Position numbers and translations under genes: made by a program. Under the pieces are notes generated by a model. That model saw only the letters and a program-made list of their open reading frames with translations, ran no database searches and was not told the origin of the DNA. From the NCBI GenBank assembly GCA_023957995.1, contig JAMLGK010000001.1, positions 124,001 to 188,000 of the forward strand: a stretch of DNA of 64,000 nt, read 5' to 3'. The stretch comes from Microthrixaceae bacterium (GTDB lineage Bacteria; Actinomycetota; Acidimicrobiia; Acidimicrobiales; Microtrichaceae). Below are positions 10,101-17,606 of the stretch, piece by piece; position 1 is the first letter of the stretch; each line of letters starts with the position of its first letter.

Positions 10101-10258
10101 CCGAAATCACCGGGATCCAACTGGTGCACCGGGACGGGTTCGGACTCCAGGTGCAGTGCGGTCACCTGGAGTGGATGGCGTCTGATCACCTCGGCCGGGC
10201 CGATCCTCTCCCACAGCTCGCGGTTGATGCGGTTCTCTGTCACCGTGTCGTCGTGCAC
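7166..10258 (-). CDS. Alpha-mannosidase, glycoside hydrolase family 38
   Basis: Class II alpha-mannosidase hydrolysing alpha-mannosides by a retaining, Zn-dependent mechanism. 1030 residues, normal for the bacterial enzymes. Visible: an N-terminal beta-sandwich region (1-~240), then GHAHIDTAWLWP (255-266) with zinc ligands His258 and Asp260, WIPDVFGYP with Asp370 as expected nucleophile, a helical middle domain, and a long C-terminal beta-rich part. There is no signal peptide, so it is probably cytosolic and acts on imported manno-oligosaccharides or turned-over glycans. The GTG start has no obvious ribosome binding site. No transporter is adjacent. Confidence 0.93.
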   Translation of the reverse strand: MHDDTVTENRINRELWERIGPAEVIRRHPLQVTALHLESEPVPVHQLDPGDFGPIAPGQRWGRPWGTTWFSVSGQLPEEVAAHSALEVHADIGFSGAMAGFQAEGSVYVDGLIRCGVHPRRRSIDVELVSRDGEVGFLLEGAANPDFSSSFTANPMGDLSTAGTEPLYEYRGIEVREYSPEVRALRVELATLNDLMRSLPAGNPRRARLLRTMSRALDRLDLHDVVATAGEARVVLAEGFEPAAAPDSHRLHAVGHAHIDTAWLWPLRETRRKCARTFSNQVRLMEEYPEHLFACSQAAQYEFVREDHPELFEEIKTLVRQHRWLPVGGMWVEADMNLPSGESLVRQLVAGQRYFEEHFGIRCEEIWIPDVFGYPGTLPQIFRAAGCDRFLTQKLSWNKQNRFPHHSFTWEGIDGSTVVAHFPPVDTYNSELSARELTRAAKNFSDAAWSDHSLVPFGYGDGGGGPTAEMLERARLLADTSGAPSLGIDPPAAFFELLEEELEAPGTPRWRGELYFEMHRGTFTTQARTKVGNRRCEGLLREAELWDAGGIDESQALELDRLWKRVLTQQFHDIIPGSSIAWVHQDAEAEHRAVAERLEQIIASTLARYAGPAILVANAATHDRREVLESGVLGVDHLADLPAEHIQTLSDGSIAATVAVPGMGVAAFDVEPADDAVRVGPLGMSNSSLSVELDRAGNITSVRDLRVGREVLPEGGRGAVLTLAPDHPVEYDAWDLEEWTASMAVELQPHAAAEVLESGPLVGRLRTEHRFGGSTVRRTITLRAGSPRLDVTLDIDWQEDEKLLSIEFPLDVRSDRASCEAQFGYLRRPTHRSTSWDAAKFEVCAHRWVDLSEPGFGVAVLNDGRYGHGVQDGGIRVSLLRAPRYPDPTADRGRHRVTVSLLPHGAGLADVMTSAEALNTPLRVVDRGAEVVDTPVPVPLVSLSDPRVAVSAVKRAHDGSGDLIVRLWEATGDRVELGVTTSGTLTGVERCDLMEERLDGPEIRPDGDGGFALVLRPFELVSLRLQTMSG

Positions 10259-10300
10259 AGCACCACGATTGCACGCCGCGGGTTCCCCACACGGGAGCGG

Positions 10301-10612
10301 CTAGGGCCAGACCGCCGTGGCGACCCAGACAGCAACCATTCCTGCCCCCAGCGTCCAACCGATGGAGCGCGTTCGGATCGACACCAGGAGTGCCAGCGCG
10401 AACGCGACATACCAGGGACCCAGCGGCCTGACGGAGCTGCCGTCGAACACCAGCGCGTTCGCGACCAGGGCAGGTAGCACGGCAGCCGGGATGAGCCGCA
10501 GCGTGTTGCGCAGCCGCTCGGGCAGTTCACGGCCTGCCGCCAACGCGATGACCGACACGCGCATCAGGTAGGTACCGAGTGCGGCCAGGAGTACCTCGAC
10601 GGTGAAGCTCAT
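10301..10612 (-). CDS. azlD: AzlD-family branched-chain amino acid export subunit
   Basis: 103 residues with four hydrophobic helices and AzlD-type features (LRLIPAAVLPALVANALVF). With AzlC it forms a branched-chain amino acid or azaleucine exporter. The ATG overlaps the azlC stop by 1 nt (TGATG), a sign of translational coupling. The frame stays open further upstream but only as a shadow of azlC, so I start at 10612. Confidence 0.87.
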   Translation of the reverse strand: MSFTVEVLLAALGTYLMRVSVIALAAGRELPERLRNTLRLIPAAVLPALVANALVFDGSSVRPLGPWYVAFALALLVSIRTRSIGWTLGAGMVAVWVATAVWP

Positions 10613-11298
10613 CAGGTCCTGGTCCCCGTCGGCGTCACCAGCGCACCGGTCGCCACCCCGATCAATGCCCCCAGCAGGATGTTGGTGCCCGCTGGCAACC
10701 ACGAGGTGCCGATCGTGACCCCAACCGACACGACCGCAGCTGTCACGGCCGGGCGATCCCGGATAGCGGGTGCCGAGAGCGCCGTGAACATCAGCGGAAT
10801 GATGAAACCGAGCTGCAACCCGTCGGGCACCTGGGCACCTCCGAGGATGCCCACGAGCGTCCCGAACTGCCAGAACCCGAACAGTGTCAGTGCAGCACCG
10901 AGATAGAACCAGCGCCGTTCGACGGGATCGCGCTGGGTGTCGAACTCGATCAACGACAGGGTGGCGGCCTGGTCCGTCATCAGGTGACACAGCCCGAAAC
11001 GCCACGGGGCGGGGAACTCCGTGAACGCGGGCGACAGCGCAGCCGAGTAGAGGATGAAACGGGCATTGATCACGAGTGCCGTTCCCACCGCCACGGTCCA
11101 CGCAGCACCATCCAGGTGGAGCTCGAGCAGCGACAGTTGGGAGGCCCCGGCGAAGATCGCGAGGCTCCCGAGGAGCCCGGGACCTGCACCAACGCCGGAG
11201 TCCGCCGCCGCGACGCCATAGACGATCCCGAATGGGAGTACGCCTACCGCCAGTACGAGCGCGCGCCTCGATCCGATGGTGAACGCGGCGCCCGACAT
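10612..11298 (-). CDS. azlC: AzlC-family amino acid exporter, large subunit
   Basis: 228 residues and about six to seven helices; the N-terminal half has the AzlC pattern (VLPFGIVYGVAAADSGVG, GASQLSLLELHL, LMTDQAATL). Partner of AzlD in inner-membrane export of branched-chain amino acids. ATG 11298 lies 46 bp downstream of the PilZ gene. No good Shine-Dalgarno is seen, only GGGG directly before the ATG. Confidence 0.88.
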   Translation of the reverse strand: MSGAAFTIGSRRALVLAVGVLPFGIVYGVAAADSGVGAGPGLLGSLAIFAGASQLSLLELHLDGAAWTVAVGTALVINARFILYSAALSPAFTEFPAPWRFGLCHLMTDQAATLSLIEFDTQRDPVERRWFYLGAALTLFGFWQFGTLVGILGGAQVPDGLQLGFIIPLMFTALSAPAIRDRPAVTAAVVSVGVTIGTSWLPAGTNILLGALIGVATGALVTPTGTRT

Positions 11299-11313
11299 CC
11301 CCAGATTCTGTCA

Positions 11314-11335
11314 GGACGGGCGCAGCGGACCGTCC
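11314..11335 (-). terminator. Possible hairpin between the PilZ gene and azlC
   Basis: GGACGG ... CCGTCC arms (6 bp) with a 10-nt loop, starting 10 nt after the PilZ stop. No U-tract follows, so termination is doubtful; it could also be an mRNA structure ahead of azlC. Confidence 0.25.
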
Positions 11336-11344
11336 CCGATTCGT

Positions 11345-11806
11345 TCAGCGTGCGCGGTGACTTGCGATCACCTGGTGCAGCCACTCCTGGAACACGTCGC
11401 TGCAGGACATGTATTCGACGCCGAAGAACGCCAGGCCCATCTCCTCCGATGGCAGGACCCTGCGGATGGTCCCCACGAACTCCGAGCCCGGACCGAGGGC
11501 CACATCGACGAGTTGACCGACGACCGATGGCGATTCCGAGGGAGCGATGATCCCAGCACCGCTGACCGACACGTTGCAGATGAGCGAATTGGGGTGACGT
11601 GCAGCCGGAGTTGATCCGCGCTGCGATGCGCCGCGCGCACTCCTCAGGCGATCGGCCCAGTGCGACTCGGAACGCAGCGACCAGATGGCCGCAACCGAGT
11701 CGAGCTCGAAACGTTCACCGATGCGCGCATCGAAGGCCAGCGCAGGTTCACCGCCGGAGCCGGGTGCGGCCCCCGGTTCTCCTTCTGTGCGTGCCTGGAA
11801 TCCCAT
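11345..11806 (-). CDS. PilZ-domain protein, candidate c-di-GMP receptor
   Basis: About 153 residues. A disordered N-terminus is followed by RIGER (Arg28, Arg32), matching the RxxxR motif, and NVSVSG (Asn78, Ser80, Gly83), matching (D/N)xSxxG, in the order and spacing of a PilZ c-di-GMP binding fold. The C-terminal half is beta-rich, as expected. I infer that it responds to c-di-GMP made or degraded by the GGDEF-EAL protein encoded at 1460-3544 or by others. The start is uncertain: ATG 11806 has no clear ribosome binding site and the frame is open further upstream. Confidence 0.7.
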   Translation of the reverse strand: MGFQARTEGEPGAAPGSGGEPALAFDARIGERFELDSVAAIWSLRSESHWADRLRSARGASQRGSTPAARHPNSLICNVSVSGAGIIAPSESPSVVGQLVDVALGPGSEFVGTIRRVLPSEEMGLAFFGVEYMSCSDVFQEWLHQVIASHRAR

Positions 11807-11909
11807 GTTGTGAACATCGGCACACCGGGACGGGTTCTGAATGTTCCGCGCCCGGGATACCGAAGTGAGTCGAACGGCCCGCTCCCGTTGACCCACCGGC
11901 CGCACCCGG

Positions 11910-12272
11910 TCAGGACTCGGCGGCCGCCATCTCCTTGCGGACCTCGTCCATGTCCAGGCCCTCGGCCTGGGACACGAGATCCTCGAGGGCCTGCTCGGGC
12001 AGGGCACCTGGCTGGTTGAACAGGAGCACTCCGTCACGGAACACCATCAACGTCGGGATAGACATGATTCCCAGTGCGGACGCCAGACCCTGTTCGGCCT
12101 CGGTGTCGATCTTGGCGAAGGTCGCATCGGGGTGGGCCTCGGAGACCTTCTCGAACACCGGAGCGAAGGCCTTGCACGGCCCGCACCACTCCGCCCACAG
12201 GTCGACCAGAACGAGACCATCGCCCTTCACGGTCTCCTCGAATGTGGCTTCGGTCAGCTCGATTGTGGACAT
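11910..12272 (-). CDS. trxA: Thioredoxin
   Basis: 120 residues with the complete thioredoxin fold and the WCGPC redox site (Cys30, Cys33) plus the cis-proline loop SIPTL. It reduces protein disulfides in the cytosol, normally recharged by thioredoxin reductase (not in this window). The C-terminal tail is a little longer than in E. coli thioredoxin. ATG 12272 has AAGGAG (12278-12283) at 5 nt spacing. Confidence 0.95.
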   Translation of the reverse strand: MSTIELTEATFEETVKGDGLVLVDLWAEWCGPCKAFAPVFEKVSEAHPDATFAKIDTEAEQGLASALGIMSIPTLMVFRDGVLLFNQPGALPEQALEDLVSQAEGLDMDEVRKEMAAAES

Positions 12273-12353
12273 CTGGTCTCCTTGTCTCGCCGCTGAACAT
12301 CCTCTGCGGCATCGTCCACTACCTCAACAGGCCATGCTGGCCCACTATTCCGT

Positions 12354-12359
12354 TAGGGT
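12354..12359 (+). promoter_or_regulatory. Leaderless-type -10 (TAGGGT) for the flavin monooxygenase
   Basis: TANNNT hexamer 9 nt before ATG 12369, in the 96-bp divergent gap shared with thioredoxin. Confidence 0.4.
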
Positions 12360-12368
12360 GACTCGGCC

Positions 12369-13835
12369 ATGGGTGTTGATGACCAGAATCTGGGTGTTCT
12401 CATCATCGGCGCAGGCGCCGCGGGACTGTGCATGGCTGCGCAACTCGAGCTGGCGGGCCGGTCCGACTTCGTGGTGCTCGAGAAGTCCGATGGCGTGGGT
12501 GGCACCTGGCGCGACAACAGCTACCCCGACTCGGGATGCGACGTGCCCTCACACCTCTACAGCTTCTCCTTCGCTCCGAATCCGCGCTGGTCGCGCAAGT
12601 GGGCCAAGCAGCCCGAGATCCTCGAGTACTTCGAGTCACTTCCTCAACGTTTCGGATTCGCGGATCGGATCCGTTTCGGAGTGGAGGTGACCGAAGCGAC
12701 CTGGTCCGAGGACGAGTGCTGCTGGACCGTGCGCACGACCGACGACTCGACCTTGCGTGCGAAGGTCCTCGTGAATGGGCTGGGCCAGCTCAACGTGCCC
12801 CACGTGCCCGACATCGTCGGCCTGGAGACCTTCGAGGGCGTCCGGTTCCACTCCGCTCGCTGGAACCACGACCACGACCTGGCAGGTGAGCGGGTAGGGG
12901 TGATCGGAGTGGGCGCTTCGGCCATCCAGTTCGTCCCGCCGGTGGCGAGGCAGGCCGGACACCTGACGCTGTTCCAGCGCACACCCAACTACGTCGTGCC
13001 GAAACCCGACCGTGAGTTCCGGGCCTGGGAGCTGGCCGCGTTCTCACACCTGCCGGCGCTGAGGCGGGCATATCGCTGGTGGACCTACTGGCGCCTCGAG
13101 TCGAAGTTCAACCTGATGCGACGCGACTCGGCGCTGGGGCGGCTGCTCCAGAAGCGCGTGGACCAGGAGCTGTCGAAACTCGCCGACGACCGCCTCCCAC
13201 GGGAGGTCCTGGTTCCCGACTACCCACCGGGCTGCAGGCGTCTGCTCATATCCAACGACTGGTACCCGACGCTGCTGCGCGAGAACGTGACCGTGACCGA
13301 TTCCGGGGTGGAGCGGATCACACCCGACGGAGTCGTTACCGCCGACGGGGTACTCCACGAGTTGGACACGCTGATCTTCGGCACCGGCTTCGCAACCACC
13401 GAATTCCTCACACCGTTGAAGATCACCGGTGCGGGCGGAGTCGACCTGAACGAGGCCTGGTCCGATGGTGCGGTGGCCTACCTGGGCCTGTCGGTGCCGC
13501 GGTTCCCCAACATGTTCATCCTCTACGGTCCCAACACGAACCTCGGGCACAACTCGATCCTGTTCATGATCGAACAGCAGGTCTCATATGTGCTGGCGGC
13601 CCTCGAGCAGCTGGAACGCAGGGGAGCGCGCGCCATCGACGTCACCTCCGGGGCACAGCAACGTTGGGACGCCGAGATCCGCGAGCGGTCCGCCAGCACC
13701 GTGTGGGCAGGGGACTGCAGCTCCTGGTACAAGACCGCGGACGGCAGGATCACCAACAACTGGGTGGGCCACACCACCGAGTACCGGCGACGACTCCACA
13801 CCCCCGACTGGGGTGACTGGCGATTCCAGCGCTGA
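12369..13835 (+). CDS. Baeyer-Villiger-type flavin-containing monooxygenase
   Basis: 488 residues. The N-terminal FAD-binding Rossmann site is GAGAAG (14-19), and a second dinucleotide site for NADPH (GVGASA) lies near residue 180. The sequence FEGVRFHSARW fits the FxGxxxHxxxW fingerprint of class B Baeyer-Villiger monooxygenases, which insert oxygen into ketones to give esters or lactones using NADPH and O2. The substrate (cyclic, linear or steroid ketone) is not evident. It stands alone on the plus strand and converges on the TPP enzyme gene 27 bp downstream. Confidence 0.88.
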   Translation: MGVDDQNLGVLIIGAGAAGLCMAAQLELAGRSDFVVLEKSDGVGGTWRDNSYPDSGCDVPSHLYSFSFAPNPRWSRKWAKQPEILEYFESLPQRFGFADRIRFGVEVTEATWSEDECCWTVRTTDDSTLRAKVLVNGLGQLNVPHVPDIVGLETFEGVRFHSARWNHDHDLAGERVGVIGVGASAIQFVPPVARQAGHLTLFQRTPNYVVPKPDREFRAWELAAFSHLPALRRAYRWWTYWRLESKFNLMRRDSALGRLLQKRVDQELSKLADDRLPREVLVPDYPPGCRRLLISNDWYPTLLRENVTVTDSGVERITPDGVVTADGVLHELDTLIFGTGFATTEFLTPLKITGAGGVDLNEAWSDGAVAYLGLSVPRFPNMFILYGPNTNLGHNSILFMIEQQVSYVLAALEQLERRGARAIDVTSGAQQRWDAEIRERSASTVWAGDCSSWYKTADGRITNNWVGHTTEYRRRLHTPDWGDWRFQR

Positions 13836-13862
13836 GGACGGTGGTGCGCTGATCCAGGTCGG

Positions 13863-15419
13863 TCAGAGCAGCGGTGGTACCACCGCTTCGATCAGAGCGG
13901 GACCTTCGGTGGCCAACCCCGCTGCCAGCTGTTCGGCGAACTCCTCTGCTGTGGTCGCCCTTGATGCCTGTTCCACGCCGAGACCTCTGGCGAGCGAGAC
14001 GAAGTCGAGATCCGGACCCGTCAGGTCGAGCATCTCGTGCGCCTTCTCGCCACCGGCGCTCGCACCCACCCGGGCGAGTTCCATCTCGAGAACCGCGTAG
14101 GAGCTGTTGTTGAGTATGACCGTGGTGACATCCAGGCCCTCGCGCACCTGGGTCCACAACGACTGGAAGGTGTACATGGCGCTGCCGTCGGACTCGAGGT
14201 TGAGCACCTTGCGCCCGGGACTTGCCACAGCTGCGCCGGTCGCCACGGGCATTCCGAAGCCGATCGCACCACCGGGGAGCGTCAGCCAGTCGTGGGGAGG
14301 TGCACCGGCGGTGGCACCCGATACGAACAGGCCGGTCGTGTTGCCCTCATCGGCCACGATCGCACCCTCGGGCAGCAGCGCCCCGACCACGTTGGCCATC
14401 GACTCGGCGTCCAGCGAACCCGAGGGAACCTCCGGCCGTGCCGCGGCCTGACGCACCGGTTCGGCGTCACCCCCGAGGCGTTCCAACAGTTGGGACAGGG
14501 CCGCCACCGAGTTCTCACCGGGTGCGGTGAGCACATGCACCTGGCAACCCTCGGGGACCAGATCGGAGGCCTTGTCGGGATAGGCGAAGAACGAAACCGG
14601 CCGGCTCGACTCGACGAGGATCAGGTGCTGGAGGCCAGCGAGCTGGGCCTGGGCGAACTCGGCCAGGTAGCCGAGGCGCTGGGGCTCGACACGACCCGCG
14701 CCACGCTGGAGACGGGCGGGGAAGGTCTCTGCCAGGAGGTTCGCTCCGCTGTTGGCACAGACCGCTCCGGCGAGTTCGACGGCGTCCTGCATGCAGGCGG
14801 CACCGCCCACCATCAGTGCGGCAGCACCCTGTCCGGAAAGGGCCGCCGCCGCCTCGGCGATGGCGTTCTCGGAGGCATCGGGAGCGGTGGCGGGTGCGAT
14901 CGGCGTGGCAGGTCCGCTCGAGTCGAGCCAGCAGACGTCGGCCGGCAGGATCAGCGTGGCGACCTGGCCGGGAGGGCCCTGTGCGGCTGCCACGGCAGCT
15001 GCTGCATCCCGGGCCACCGCATCGGGATCCGTGCAGGAGTGTACCCACCCCTCGAGGCTCGAGGCGATGGCGCTGATGTCGGACTGCAGAGGGGCGTCGT
15101 ACTGAGCGTGGTAGGTGGCGTGGTCACCGACGATGTTGACGAGGGGAACCCTGCCCCGGCGGGCGTTGTGCAGGTTCGCCAGACCGTTGCCGAGGCCCGG
15201 GCCGAGGTGCAGCAGTGACGCCGCTGGTGAACCCGCCATGCGTGCATACCCGTCGGCGGCGCCGGTGGCCACGCCTTCGAACAGCGCCAGCACGCTGTGC
15301 ATCTCGGGCACGTCATCGAGAGCGGCCACGAAGTGCATCTCGGACGTGCCCGGGTTCATGAAGCAGGTGTCCACACCTGCATCCACCAGGGTGCGGATCA
15401 ATGCCTGCGCGCCGTTCAT
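13863..15419 (-). CDS. Thiamine diphosphate-dependent enzyme, acetolactate synthase / benzoylformate decarboxylase-like
   Basis: About 518 residues with the three-part TPP-enzyme architecture. The N-terminal PYR domain carries the catalytic Glu in ALFEGVATGAADGYAR; a central domain follows; the C-terminal PP domain has the Mg/TPP motif LESDGSAMYTFQSLW ending in the Asn pair of VILNNSSY. Enzymes of this branch decarboxylate or condense 2-oxo acids, and the sequence does not settle which. There is no regulatory subunit gene nearby, which argues against biosynthetic acetolactate synthase. I start at ATG 15419; a TTG one codon upstream is also possible. The FAD oxidase gene lies 85 bp upstream on the same strand. 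Confidence 0.82.
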   Translation of the reverse strand: MNGAQALIRTLVDAGVDTCFMNPGTSEMHFVAALDDVPEMHSVLALFEGVATGAADGYARMAGSPAASLLHLGPGLGNGLANLHNARRGRVPLVNIVGDHATYHAQYDAPLQSDISAIASSLEGWVHSCTDPDAVARDAAAAVAAAQGPPGQVATLILPADVCWLDSSGPATPIAPATAPDASENAIAEAAAALSGQGAAALMVGGAACMQDAVELAGAVCANSGANLLAETFPARLQRGAGRVEPQRLGYLAEFAQAQLAGLQHLILVESSRPVSFFAYPDKASDLVPEGCQVHVLTAPGENSVAALSQLLERLGGDAEPVRQAAARPEVPSGSLDAESMANVVGALLPEGAIVADEGNTTGLFVSGATAGAPPHDWLTLPGGAIGFGMPVATGAAVASPGRKVLNLESDGSAMYTFQSLWTQVREGLDVTTVILNNSSYAVLEMELARVGASAGGEKAHEMLDLTGPDLDFVSLARGLGVEQASRATTAEEFAEQLAAGLATEGPALIEAVVPPLL

Positions 15420-15476
15420 CAAGTTGCCTGCCTGTCCTTCGTCGGTTCTGTGGGTGATCGGATCGGTTGCCCGTTG

Positions 15477-15504
15477 TCAGCAGTTCGGTATCAGCAGTTC
15501 GGTG
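15477..15504. repeat. 14-bp direct repeat, two copies, abutting the FAD oxidase stop codon
   Basis: TCAGCAGTTCGGT(A/G) occurs twice in tandem and the next four bases (TCAG) begin a third copy that contains the gene's stop codon. On the coding strand each unit ends in TGA. Confidence 0.85.
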
Positions 15505-16929
15505 TCAGAAGATCGTTTCGGGGTTCATGATGCCCGATGGGTCGAAAGCGGCCTTGATGCGGCGCATGAGGGCGATCTTCGTCGGGTCCTCCAGAGCCAG
15601 GTAGTAGTCGCGCTTGGCGCCGCCGATGCCGTGTTCCGCGGATATCACGCCGCCGAGGGAAGCCGCCGATGCAAACAGGTCGGTCAGGATCGCCGCACGC
15701 CGTTGTGGATCGGCGCCGCAGAACACTCCGAGGTGCACATTGCCGTCACCGGCGTGCCCACAGCCCACGATCCACGCTTCGTACTCGTTGGCCAGAGCAC
15801 CGACGCGTTCCATGAACTCGGGCACCTGCGCCCGGGGTACGACCACATCGACGATGTCGTCCGCGTTGTTGGCCTTGGAGATCCAGAACGCCTGCTCGCG
15901 TGCGCTGATCAACTGTTCCGCTGCGTGTGCGGGAAGCACGTAGACATCCAGTGCTCCCAACTCGGCGAGCTGTATAGCGAGGGTCTCGGTGTCGGCTTCG
16001 AGACGGTCCTCGTGGGAACTCTCGAGCATCACCACCAGGTAGGCCAGCGCCTGCTGCTCGATCTCGTCGGGGACCCCGAGTTCGAGACCGACGTGGTTCT
16101 TGGTCGCGGACATAGTCATGAGGTCGATGTACTCCAGGATCAGGGGGTCGATTCCCGAGTCGATGATCCGAGGCACCGCGGAGGTCACCTCCCCGAGGCT
16201 CGAGAACGGCGCCAGGACCGTCGCCTGGTGCGCCAGGCGCGGATGGAGCTTCAGGGTCACCTCGGTGACGAGCCCGAGCGTGCCCTCGCTACCGACCACG
16301 ATCTGGGTCAGGTCGTAGCCCGTGCTGGACTTCACGAACTTTCCACCCGTGCGGATCACCTCACCGCCGGGCAGCACCATCTCCAGACCGAGCACGTGAT
16401 GACGGGTGACTCCGTACTTGACCGCACGCATGCCGCCGGCATTGGTGTTGACGTTGCCGCCGAGGCTCGCGGAGTACTCACCCGGATACACGGGGTACAC
16501 GAGCCCGTGCCCGGCGAGAACCTCGTCGAGTTCGTTGAGCCGCAGGCCCGGTTGCACCACCGCAACGTGATTGTCGGTGTCGATCTCGAGCACCTGGTTC
16601 ATGCGTTCGAAGCTGACCACCACCGAGTCGGGCCCCGGGGTCGCGGCACCCGAGAGCCCGGTGCCGGACCCACGCCCGGTCACCGCGATCCCGTGTGTCT
16701 CGCACGCCGCCATCAGGGCGGAGACCTCTGCGGTGCTCTCCGGGATCGCCACCGCAGCTGGTTGGGTGGACGCGATGGTCAGGCACTCGTCGGCGCCGTA
16801 GTCGTCCCCGGCAGCCTCACCGGTGAGCAGCCGGCCCGCTGCGACCATTTCCGGAACGGCTTGCGCAAGCAACTCGAAGTTGTCTCTCATCCAACCAGGC
16901 CCCTCTGTCATGTTGCGTTTCGCCGGCAC
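15505..16929 (-). CDS. FAD-linked 2-hydroxyacid dehydrogenase, GlcD / D-lactate dehydrogenase-like
   Basis: 474 residues. The FAD-binding (PCMH/VAO type) domain contains GRGSGTGLSG, the loop PGEYSASLGGNVNTNAGG and GSEGTLGLVTEVTL. The C-terminal cap has CGHAGDGNVH and EHGIGGAKRDY, typical of glycolate and D-lactate oxidising enzymes that make a 2-oxo acid. No iron-sulfur domain is fused. With the TPP enzyme downstream this suggests a hydroxyacid to oxoacid to decarboxylation route, but that is inference. The start is GTG 16929 (GGAG 4 nt upstream) or ATG 16911. The upstream region carries 14-bp repeats and an inverted repeat. Confidence 0.87.
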   Translation of the reverse strand: MPAKRNMTEGPGWMRDNFELLAQAVPEMVAAGRLLTGEAAGDDYGADECLTIASTQPAAVAIPESTAEVSALMAACETHGIAVTGRGSGTGLSGAATPGPDSVVVSFERMNQVLEIDTDNHVAVVQPGLRLNELDEVLAGHGLVYPVYPGEYSASLGGNVNTNAGGMRAVKYGVTRHHVLGLEMVLPGGEVIRTGGKFVKSSTGYDLTQIVVGSEGTLGLVTEVTLKLHPRLAHQATVLAPFSSLGEVTSAVPRIIDSGIDPLILEYIDLMTMSATKNHVGLELGVPDEIEQQALAYLVVMLESSHEDRLEADTETLAIQLAELGALDVYVLPAHAAEQLISAREQAFWISKANNADDIVDVVVPRAQVPEFMERVGALANEYEAWIVGCGHAGDGNVHLGVFCGADPQRRAAILTDLFASAASLGGVISAEHGIGGAKRDYYLALEDPTKIALMRRIKAAFDPSGIMNPETIF

Positions 16930-16945
16930 ACAGCTCCGGCCCGCC

Positions 16946-16960
16946 GCTCTGGCACAGAGC
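16946..16960. promoter_or_regulatory. Inverted repeat GCTCTG-GCA-CAGAGC upstream of the FAD oxidase
   Basis: Perfect 6-bp arms with a 3-bp spacer, 16-31 bp before GTG 16929. It shares the CAGAG core with the direct repeats at 16971-17035, so it may be one element of a regulator-binding array. Confidence 0.4.
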
Positions 16961-16970
16961 GCCGTTGCGC

Positions 16971-17035
16971 CAGAGGCATTGTGTCAGAGGCATTGTGTCA
17001 GAGGCATGGTGTCAAAGGTGGCAGAGGCATGGTGT
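16971..17035. repeat. 14-bp direct repeats CAGAGGCAT(T/G)GTGT, four copies
   Basis: Three tandem copies (16971-17012) and a fourth at 17022-17035 after a 9-bp break. They lie in the 174-bp gap between the FAD oxidase start and the Rrf2 stop. On the minus strand two copies include TTGACACCATG, which resembles a -35 hexamer. Candidate iterons for a regulator, or simple slippage repeats. Confidence 0.85.
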
Positions 17036-17103
17036 CAAGGGGTGACTGCTCCGACGCCACGGCCGGGCACGCCGTCGGCAGCCACGTGGCGGGCGACTCC
17101 GGT

Positions 17104-17571
17104 TCAGCGACGCGATGCGGCATCGGGGTCCTCGAGCAGGTCCGAGATGGCCGGACCCAACTCGCCGCTGAGGATCGACGCCAGCGTGGCCGTCTCGAGC
17201 ACCCTGCGCAACGACGCCCGTGTCGCCAGCCAGACGAGCTCGAGAGGCTCGGCAACTCCTTCGTAGGAGAGGTCCTCGGGTGCCTCGCCGCGCACGTCGG
17301 CGAGCGGGCCCTCCACGGCGCGGATGATGTCGGCGACGCTGATCTCCTCGGCCGGGCGCGCCAGCCAGTAGCCGCCATCGCTTCCTCTGCGGCTCGCCAC
17401 CAGGCCGCCACGGCGCAACTCCGAGAGGATGCTCTCCAGATACTTCGTCGGGATCCCCTGAGCGGCGCCCAGCACTTCACCCTTGCTCGGCGCCGAGTCC
17501 CGGGCCGGGGACCGTCGTGCGAGCTCGAGGGCCGCGCGCACCGCGTAGTCCACCTTCGCCGAGATCCTCAT
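17104..17571 (-). CDS. Rrf2-family transcriptional regulator without Fe-S cysteines
   Basis: 155 residues from MRISAKVDYAVRAALEL, the usual Rrf2 N-terminus. The winged helix follows (IPTKYLESILSELRRGGLVASRRGSDGGYWLARP), then the dimerisation helix. There is no cysteine anywhere, so it cannot bind a cluster the way IscR or NsrR do; it would resemble CymR-type members that sense through a partner or ligand. I start at ATG 17571, since longer versions add a Pro/Ser-rich stretch over the divergent promoter. It lies upstream of the FAD oxidase on the same strand and is divergent from the 2OG oxygenase, so either is a plausible target. Confidence 0.85.
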   Translation of the reverse strand: MRISAKVDYAVRAALELARRSPARDSAPSKGEVLGAAQGIPTKYLESILSELRRGGLVASRRGSDGGYWLARPAEEISVADIIRAVEGPLADVRGEAPEDLSYEGVAEPLELVWLATRASLRRVLETATLASILSGELGPAISDLLEDPDAASRR

Positions 17572-17593
17572 GGAGGGATACTCCCACGGGGGA

Positions 17594-17599
17594 TAGCTT
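17594..17599 (+). promoter_or_regulatory. Leaderless-type -10 (TAGCTT) upstream of a 12-codon ORF
   Basis: TANNNT hexamer 7 nt before GTG 17607, the start of a mini-ORF whose stop overlaps the TTG start of the 2OG oxygenase. Confidence 0.4.
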
Positions 17600-17606
17600 C
17601 TCGGAG

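Noticed and set aside
13863..15419. Biosynthetic acetolactate synthase (ilvB)
   Set aside because: No small subunit or other ilv genes nearby, and the sequence equally fits benzoylformate decarboxylase-type enzymes.
16971..17035. CRISPR array
   Set aside because: Units are 14 bp with no unique spacers of regular length and there are no cas genes; these are tandem direct repeats.
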